Shown one piece after another: positions 24,592 to 64,000 of a DNA stretch of 64,000 nt; the first letter of the stretch is position 1, and every line of letters begins with the position of its first letter. Position numbers and translations under genes: made by a program. Under the pieces are notes generated by a model, which made no database searches, was not told the DNA's origin, and worked only from the letters and a program-made list of their open reading frames with translations. The stretch comes from Ridgeia piscesae (lineage: Eukaryota > Annelida > Polychaeta > Sabellida > Siboglinidae). The stretch lies in assembly GCA_025642075.2 (NCBI GenBank), contig JAODUO010001100.1, forward strand, positions 28,501-92,500, given 5' to 3'.

Positions 24592-27500
24592 GCCCCATGA
24601 AATTTCACCCATTACATGCAAAATTTATATAAAAAAAACCAGTGAGGATATGTACATGCAGACAGAGACACATTGTTTTACAATAGTGGTACACACAATG
24701 AATAACATTTGGACATGTTTCAAGAATGTCCTAGTACAGCCAGACGGGGGAGGATTGTGATAAATTTCTGGGGAGGTATCTGTTTCTGTACCTGGCGACA
24801 ACAGTAGCCAACTCTGTAACGGAAAGTGTGCTGTATTGAATGTGAGAAAGTTAAACATAAAAGGCACTAGCTAAAGTGGCATTCTTCTGCGGTATTGCCA
24901 ATAAAGCTTATGAAACAAAATGTTTTATCAAACTTTGCTATGTTCTTAATAAAATAAAGTAAACAATTGGGCAGACAGGATAACATAATAATAAATTATC
25001 AATATTATATAACAAACATGAACAGAAGTATATCACCTATTAACAGGTATACACCCTCCTTTTATTAAATGAGGCACTGACAGGGTTGGGTTCAAATACG
25101 TATTTGTAATTGTATTTTAATAAAGAAATCACAAAAGGGCATGTATTTTATATTTGGTCTGTATTTGAAAAGTACTTGCAAATACAATCAAGTACACATA
25201 AAATACTAACAAAGGGTAAAGCATTGTTTGACATAGACTGGCTCAGGAGTCAAGACAGAATGTTTTTCACACCTGGTCAACAGTGGGCAGGCAGCACTGA
25301 GAAAATTGGTCTACAGTGAAGCTGGTCAAACATTAGCTTCAATGAAGCTTATCTATAGCCATAAAGGCAGGTAGGTATTCACAGGGAAGTTGCTTCAAAG
25401 AATGCTGCTGTGTAAACATCCTGGGCTAAGACCAAGGAATCCAGGTTTCCTCCAGTGCAGGGGAAGAGCTACCCACTAGTTGGTACAGTAGTACAGATAA
25501 GGACAGTCTAGTAAACCTGCCTGTAAATTACTTGACAACAGTCAATCAAGCCAAAGACAAAATTCCACCCACTATGATACATTTGAACTATGGAAACACG
25601 GGCCATGTATTTGAATCATATTTGAATCAAATTTCAAAAAATGGCAATGTAATTGAATCATATTTGAATAAAAAATTGCAGTGTATTTGTATTGGAAATT
25701 TATATTTGTAATTATATTTGAAATCTGGAAAAGCAATGTATTTGATTTGGCCGAGATGTATTTGATTATGACGTATATTTTGACCCAACCCTGGGCACTG
25801 ATAACATCAGTTTAAGGTTTGTGCACTTACAAGTAGATGCGTGTAAGTTGCCAGTAGCCAGTGAGACCCAGAAAGATGTTTACAGCGAACAAATTCCAGT
25901 TCCTGGGGATGATCACCAGAGAATATCTCGCCCAAATACTACCTGAAACAACAGTTGATAATAATAATTAATTTATTATATTATTTATACCATTTTACCA
26001 TGATCGTTTCTGTGTTACAACTTACATCATCGATGTTGGAAAATAAACATATTGATTGACATAATTTGACTGATTGGTTGAGATGCAAACCTGCTGAATG
26101 TAAAAAATCACTTTCCAATTTTGATCCAAAATGTTGTAAATACTGTTTCCATGTGTTTCTAATAACACTACTAAAACTATGTGGTGTCATTATTAAATCC
26201 ATAATAGAATACTGACACAAAATCAATAGTTATTTGTAATAATGGTTTGCTGTAAGAGAGTAGTACACAATTTAATATATATATAACCTGGGTAGGCCTG
26301 GTCTGTTGTTGGCAGGATTATTCTGCATGCAATATTCTGCATTTACATAGCTAATTTGTCTCATGGAAGAAAACATTGAGGAAAAACACAATGCCCTCTC
26401 ACCTGTGGCAGCAAGTGCTGCAGACTGTGTGATACTCAGTTGGTCTGCTGGCCTCGCATAGTCGGCCAGTCCCGCCACCACCAAACCCTACAACCAGGAA
26501 TGGCCAACTGAATTCAGTGTATGTAATCTCCTTTCAATTCTGTCAGTGCATAGCACTAGCAGTCAATCATTTAAAATAACAAATTACAAATTTTATATCA
26601 TATGCCTTGACAGATCGAGGACTTCATGCTCCAAACACGGATTGATTTAAAATAAGAAATAACAAGTTTTATATTATTTTATGTTATCTTTCTATATGTT
26701 ATCTTTCTGTGTGTGCGTGCACGGGCGTGCGAGTTCTATGTTAAACAGTATGCAAATTGTTTAGTTGTTTTAACTAATTTAATTTGTTAAAATTACAGCA
26801 TAACCCATGTTTATGTAAGTGTGGATTTTCTTTAAAAATATGTTGTCTCACTAACACATTATGTTGTCCATTTATAAGTTAGAAATGTTGTTAATGATGC
26901 AAAATATGTTCTACGCAAAATCAGAACTTACCCATTTAAATGTTGGTGCCCAGAAGAAAATGGTCTGTGGCCCTGCAACAATGGGATGGGTATGTACTAT
27001 GTAACCCTACGTAATGTATGAAATTAGTGCAGTCCAACAGAGCTCTGTTATAAACATTCCCGATGTCCGTCTATATAGGCAGTCCTGCTGTCATTCATGT
27101 TCTGAGTGCATTAACTGAAGCGAAGTGGAGTGAATGTATGTATATTCCCATTTTTTTTAATTAAGTACAGAAAATTACTGAAAAAAGACAGACAAAAAAC
27201 TCTAACGCCACATTCAGTCTAGGCATTCGTTCAGTCTATATTACTGTGACACTGACGATTAAGGACAAAGCCATATTAATTATAGTCTTATACATCGTAG
27301 TAACAACATCATCTTCTCTGCCTACAGTACAGTCTACATGCAGTACAGACTGAATGTGTAGTCTGGGTAGGTCACAGTGACATAGAGTCGATACGGGCCG
27401 ACATCTGATCATCTATAGTCTTTGACTTCTAGTGTTTAGTTTAGATGTGAAGTTGTGTTGACCATTTGTGAGTGGGTGACCACAAAGACACACTAACTAG

Positions 27501-27828
27501 GAGACAGAATCATGCCCGACACTAAAAGAACTACTTATGGAAGTTGTGTACTGAATGCTATTGACTGGGTTGTTGATTAGAGGTGTGACACCATAACTCG
27601 TCTCACAGCAACACCCAGGCCAGCGGGGGCGATCGCGGCCAGGGTATATATCGGCAGGGTCAATCACTACACAAATCAATCGCTCAGACCATGCAAGTCC
27701 TGTCAAATGACAATTTCATGGAAAATAGAACACCTCAACCAACCTGCTGGATGGTTCCAGAATGGCTGAAGCTTTTTTGGAACCAGCCGCCCCACACTAG
27801 TCACAACTGATTTGTAAATAAGTGACAT
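24167..27828 (-). CDS. MPC2: MPC2, mitochondrial pyruvate carrier subunit 2
   Basis: MPC2 pairs with MPC1 in the inner mitochondrial membrane to import pyruvate into the matrix. Five minus-strand exons join in phase: 27828-27744, 26972-26932, 26487-26403, 25942-25831 and 24200-24167, giving 118 residues (human 127). It starts MSLIYKSVVTSVGRLVPKKL. Conserved landmarks are PFWNHPAG, FFWAPTFKWGL, VAGLADYARPADQLS, TQSAALAATG, SIWARYSLVIIPRNW and NLFAVN, followed by a short basic/acidic tail ending LEEKND. The hydrophobic spacing fits the three short membrane helices of the family. Donors (gttggt, gtaagt, gtgaga, gtaagt) and acceptors agree. Intron 4 carries a hAT-like MITE (25081-25793). The gene is divergent from POLQ. 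Recognition of exons 2-4 is firm; exons 1 and 5 fit phase and family layout. Confidence 0.94.
25081..25793. mobile_element. hAT-type non-autonomous element, copy 1 (713 bp)
   Basis: Begins cagggttgggttcaaatac and ends (reverse complement) cagggttgggtcaaaatat. It is flanked by the 8-bp target duplication ggcactga at 25073-25080 and 25794-25801; an 8-bp TSD plus a CAGGG end is the hAT signature. The interior is rich in tatttgaat-type words and has no transposase. The same family recurs at 42381-43147. It lies in MPC2 intron 4. Confidence 0.9.
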
Positions 27829-28786
27829 TTGGACTTCGTTTACATTCACACACTGACACAGCAACAACACGCCCGTCTCGGTTGACGTCCCACGTCTACA
27901 AGAAATATTCGCTCCGCCCCCTGTCGGATAAATCTAACTCACAAATAACATCCGGTAGGTGGCGTACTTTTTGCAAACATTTCGTGTGACACAGGACAAC
28001 ATTAGGCGGGCGATACAAATTAGGGACTTTGTGGAACGCATGATTTGTAATTAAAACACGTTGTAAAATGGGCGTGTCGAGCGTACAAAGCTTGTGGCAT
28101 GACAGGATGAATAAATCCAAACGGCCTTGATGGTGAATGACTTATTGATTTGGACTTTTTAATGTTTGATAGATCGTAAAAGCGTAATATAATTTCACTG
28201 CGTGAGTCACTGAGCGACGTTGACTGTCAGTCACTCAGTGTCAAATAACAAATGTCGCTCGCTCACTCATTGTCGCCGTCAGTGTCAGTCCCTCATACGT
28301 CAGTTACACTACAGTCATGATATCATTGTAAGTGTCATGGTCAACAGCGTTGTCATTACTACTAGCAGTAACTCGATGACTTAAGTATAAGACTGTAACT
28401 GTAATTAAATAAGCAAATGATTAATTACAAACAAATTACTACTATTATTATTAATAATATTTTATTTAAAATAAATCAGATCATTTATGATATTGGCCGC
28501 AGTCATAGCCATGGGAAGGGGATAATGTCACAGGTAAACAACTTTCCATCTCCCACCCCATTTGTGGCTAAGCTAACTACTAAACTCCCTAAAACCAAGG
28601 CAGTTTTGTTTAATCCAGAGTCATTTCAGCTTTGAAGTTACAACTATGTTTCTGCCCAAATTTGATATCTCATTGTGTTACTTCCATCGTTCAGTGACAC
28701 CCCATGGATATTTAATTATTTATATTCTAAAAATATTGTGTGATATAGTGCACTTTTGAGACCCAAGTGGCAAAGAGCAGTCTACG
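27829..28786. promoter_or_regulatory. Candidate bidirectional promoter between MPC2 and POLQ
   Basis: The two start codons are 958 bp apart and point away from each other. The middle part (about 28190-28320) is richer in CpG than its surroundings and contains repeated gtcactcagtgtca-like words and a CRE-like tacgtcag. No TATA box was confidently placed. A 5' non-coding exon for POLQ or MPC2 cannot be excluded. Confidence 0.5.
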
Positions 28787-60334
<31,548 letters not shown>

Positions 60335-61425
60335 TATAGCATTAGTACTGCTGCTGATATGTAAAAACGATGGTATTGTGACTGTGGTCATTGTGATACA
60401 AGATACTGCTGATAGGCTTTATTTATTCTAGAAATGAACATTACCCATTTTTGGGTGCTAGGATTAACAAATTTAATTTTTTGAGCTGTGTCATGGATTT
60501 GTGAGGTTAGATGATGGAAGCAACTGTTTCCGTGAACCAGCCGTGGTTGTATTTGCGGGTAGTTTTCTACTAAAATCAGCTGAATAATTGTACGTGTTAT
60601 TTACATGACAGTATGCCTGTTTAAGTGAACTTCCAATCGTAGTGATATCACAAATGTCACACTGATAGTAAATCTTTCACCAGGAGTCTTTCATAGCTCA
60701 GATTACGTCTTCATCATTGATGTTTTGATGCGAGGAATTTGAGTGGCATTTGAGAGTATTTTATTACATAGTATGAAAACTACCCAGAAAAACAAATTTC
60801 TGCTTAGTTTTTATAATGTACAGATGTTCTATTGGATGTTATTGGAGCAGTTAGACATATTTACTTCTTGTGAACTCACTCTACTGATTTCAATTATGTT
60901 ATTCTGTCTTACTGCAGAGTTACTACATGTCGTATGTATTGACCATATATGTGCTCTTACATTGTACATGTCTGTACATGTATCTGTACAAGTATCTGTA
61001 CTTATGTTGCATACAGCCGTTTTTATTATATTGTTCCAAAGTGCCAATAATAATGGAAGTAGTTTGCTCTCTACATGTATATATGTACATACAAAATAAA
61101 CTAGATATACCGATGGTTCATTTGCATATTTAAGCAGTTATAGCGAACATTATTCTACTGTTTACCCATGTATTTCTTAATGTACAAAATTAATCTTGTC
61201 TTACACATGAGGTTGTCTTGGATTGTTTTCCAAATTCTTGTAACTTATTTGAATGTAGTGGGTTTACTGAGCATAAGAGTGTATTTAAGGATATAAACTT
61301 GAGTTTAAGTTTTTTGTTATGTATCAGTGTATGAGACTGTGTATTATAATGGTGATGTGTTTGTGTTTATAATTGTAAATATTGTTCCTATGCAGTACAA
61401 AATAAATGCAATGTGAAAACTGGTT
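60335..61425 (+). other. POLQ 3' UTR with candidate poly(A) signals
   Basis: No coding similarity after the TGA at 60332-60334. AATAAA occurs at 61095-61100 and 61401-61406; either could end the transcript. The open frame at 60743-61099 is hydrophobic and AT-driven, and I do not regard it as a gene. Confidence 0.5.
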
Positions 61426-61739
61426 TGATTAAAACTGCATAATTACCTCGATTTTTTGCTCCCTCATTTCAGACAAATTTCACGGAAATGCAAACATAGC
61501 ATGTATAGACTGTGACATGCTAATTCGCTTTCTTCATATGCATTCCTTCGGTTTTTATGAAATAAACAGAAAATGTAGAAAACAGTTACTGGACCAAGTA
61601 CCTGAAACTCAAACCATACATCTGAGTTAACGTGACATCTGGAAAAGACTGTAGCTTGAAAATCTCACGTGATTAAAAAGGGGTAGGTGATATCGACCTT
61701 TGTAGTCTATTCGGAAGAGGGGTACCGAGCACCCCAGGA

Positions 61740-62300
61740 AATATACTTTTAATTGGTATCATTAGGTCAGAAAAAAATACGTAAAAAATGGTTTGCTATG
61801 TTGATAAGTCAGCAACATGTCCACGTATCGTGCAAATTAGTGCCGCCATTATTGCAAAATATATGTTTAATTATATCTCAGCCAATATTGCAGATAACTG
61901 ACAAAATAAGGTGTATAGACCCATGTTATGAAGGTCAGCGAGCATAATAAAACAAATTTTTACATGTCATTATTGAGAAATCTGTCCACCATATCTCGGC
62001 CAATATTGACAAAACTGCATAAATAACCTAGGTGTCCAACCCATGTTTTCCGGGTCATCGATAATTAAAGGACCATTATTGAATTAAATACATGTGTCCC
62101 TGGCATGCTATGCAAATTCTAATATGCCAGCATTTCGGAAAATGTGACTTTTTCGCTGTATCTCAGCCAATATTGCAGCTAAGTTGAGAAGGTTCTTTGT
62201 GTGTATCTACTTACGAAATCGTGTTGTTTTTGCGACCAAAGCTTAATATGGGGATCACTTCAAGGTATTGTGAATAAAGAAATTCCACCAAGTTCATTTA
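61740..62300. repeat. Transposon-like segment with internal short repeats
   Basis: The phrase atatctc(a/g)gccaatattg occurs three times (about 61873, 61990, 62158), each followed by a variable ac-rich block and, in two cases, cccatgtt. It directly precedes the PIN-like remnant and may be part of the same element. No terminal repeats identified. Confidence 0.45.
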
Positions 62301-62439
62301 CCAACTCATTTACTGATCTAGGTTAATAGCAAGCCAGATTGGTCTTTTCTGTGCTGCCGCACGTCAACCTCTCATGGGCTTCAATATGATAATTATTAGA
62401 TTATCAGTCACCAACGCTTTCATTGATACCGTCAAAGTC

Positions 62440-63250
62440 AAACTGGATTAATTCGTCGTCGATGTTTCCCTGATGTAAACACTCAGCTTGATGGCGTGTG
62501 CGTGGCAAAGTAAAATCACGAATATATCTGTGTCAGGGGTTCTGACTATTGCCGTCTTGTATCCAAGGGCGGCGGAGTGATGGAGGTACAGCACCACTCG
62601 CGCATCAGTCTCCTCTTGGTTGCTGTAGACTTGAAACACAAAGGGCCACTTGTGTTTGAAAACTGAGGTAATAATAGAATGAGTGAAGTCGATCTGATCT
62701 ATAATAATAATACGATATTTATGTAATAATAGTAATAATACGGAATTTCAGTTCAATGTGATGAGTTGATGGGCTTTCCCTTCTACGATCAGCACAGCCA
62801 TCTCGGTTCTCTCCAGCCTTGAAGCTGCCTGTTGAACCCTCCATACTCGCAGCAGAATGTGCCAGAGCTGCTTCTTGTCGTCATTTACAATGGGCATCTT
62901 GAAGTCATCTACGGTCTCCTTGTCGCTGGTCCAGCCAGAATAATCTTCTCTATATAAACTCCCGCGCCGTAACCACTCATGGGCTTTGATAACAAGAAGA
63001 GCTTCTTAGCCACCGTCTGATCAAGAACTTGTAGGCATATCTCACCACAGGTCGGGGGAAGATTGATAAGGGTAGGGAGCAGCGCCATGCCATCCTGGAT
63101 GGGGTGTGGCAAATCTTCTGGGGTTGCGTCTTCCAGGAGGTAGTGCAGAATGGCGGCTTTGATCGACTTGCAGAACAAACATCTGGTGTTCCAAGGCTGG
63201 GGGGCACAGGCAGCAGACAGTACTTCGTGGGTTCTTCCAAGTCCACTGGA
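62440..63250 (-). pseudogene. Broken repeat-family gene with PIN-like motif (TE-associated)
   Basis: Minus-strand blocks, in order: DGMALLPTLINLPPTCGEIC with IILAGPATRRP (from 63178); then, in another frame, KKQLWHILLRVW and ASRLERTEMAVLIVEGKAHQ; then YSNQEETDARVVLYLHHSAA with RTPDTDIFVILL (62639 down to 62448). This block order matches a multi-copy protein family often annotated as 'uncharacterized' in mollusc and cnidarian genomes. The EETDAR and DTD motifs recall PIN/FEN-type nuclease folds; that link is inference. Frame changes and a missing N-terminus make this copy a pseudogene or a badly interrupted gene. Confidence 0.6.
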
Positions 63251-63329
63251 TCATTTATTCACTATTACAAATAGTAACTATATGGTCACAAAACAGAATG
63301 TATATGACGTCCAATCCCGTGGGTCAGGG

Positions 63330-63900
63330 CTGTGGGTACGTACAGGTGTGGATCTGAAAGGCACATATCCATACTCTTGATAAGGGCACCCAATATAAAA
63401 GGTGTATCCTTGATCTGGGGATAAATTTAAGAAATACACAATTTAACACGGTACTTTTCTTAGAATTGTACTTACTATCACGATTATTTAACCCATACAA
63501 TCCACAAGCAGTCCTGATACACATGCGGACAGAATTACTAAGTCATTAACATACATAAGATGATTAATCATCCACATATATTTAAAAGGTGTGGTGAGAA
63601 TATACCTCAATGTCTCACACCATTTGTAACACCAACATGTTCAGACAATTTGCGTAATCATCTTACACACATCGTCTGATTCGAATATTAATACTTAAGC
63701 CAAATAATATATCCAGGAACTCCCCTGTCAACCACTTTATGAAATAAGATGGAGTGTTTCAGTCTACCAAAGACTGTAGAAGCATCTAAAAAGCAGGTAA
63801 ACAGACCTATTTACACTCATGTGCATGTCAATGACTTCCTTTAAGACAAAACATATTGTCCCATGTTTTTTCTAACCAAACTGATTGGACATTGTTGACA
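63330..63900 (-). mobile_element. LINE reverse-transcriptase remnant (CR1-like), decayed
   Basis: Minus-strand frames give LKHSILFHKVVDRGVPGYI, YSNQTMCVR, a degraded catalytic block (NGVR, SPHLFNIYVDD in altered form near 63580) and CGLYGLNNRDSKYNSKKST (63324-63524). These are successive RT motifs separated by stops and frameshifts. Same family as 57310-57660. Confidence 0.7.
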
Positions 63901-64000
63901 GCGTACCTGAAATTCTGTCATCGGGCGCTGTTTCCGTCTTTCTGCCTTTTACTGTACCGATCATTGAATACAAACCTGGGGAAACTACGGAAAATTGCGA

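Overview
This window is animal nuclear DNA. It holds interrupted genes with short exons, GT-AG introns and AT-rich introns, plus many microsatellites, minisatellites, MITE-like elements and decayed LINEs. No bacterial-style gene organisation is present. The protein matches and the TE flavour (TTAA-flanked and hAT-like MITEs, CR1/Jockey/RTE-like LINE fragments, a tRNA-derived SINE-like copy) suggest an invertebrate, most likely a lophotrochozoan such as a mollusc. The clade is an inference, not something the sequence proves.

Four conserved genes could be assembled exon by exon. Left to right they are: (1) the 5' part of AMBRA1 on the minus strand (exons between 3491 and 7602; the rest runs off the left edge); (2) ARL13B, plus strand, 12864-22712, apparently complete in 10 coding exons including a 15-nt microexon; (3) MPC2, a mitochondrial pyruvate carrier subunit, minus strand, 27828-24167, complete in 5 exons; (4) POLQ (DNA polymerase theta), plus strand, 28787-60334, 30 coding exons covering the helicase-like domain, the long central region and the A-family polymerase domain. 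AMBRA1/ARL13B and MPC2/POLQ are divergent pairs; ARL13B and MPC2 converge. MPC2 and POLQ share about 960 bp between start codons, a candidate bidirectional promoter. To the right of POLQ (from about 61.4 kb) the DNA is transposon-derived: a broken PIN-like repeat-family gene and a LINE reverse transcriptase remnant, both on the minus strand.

The genes serve unrelated jobs: autophagy/ubiquitin scaffold, ciliary GTPase, mitochondrial pyruvate import, and microhomology-mediated end joining. I see no operon-like functional link.

The most unusual material concerns repeats and splicing signals. The POLQ central exon carries about 1.5 kb of charged pentad repeat, interrupted by one 13-bp deletion-type frameshift with AAA microhomology. 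Several intronic minisatellites coincide with splice signals. In POLQ intron 9 both splice junctions are locally duplicated; in POLQ intron 7 a 24-bp in-frame array repeats the acceptor; an AMBRA1 intron repeats a branch-point-like motif about 30 times. A near-perfect hairpin sits 61 nt before POLQ exon 22, and a perfect 67-bp inverted repeat encloses the last MPC2 exon. I did not find a clearly new multi-gene system.
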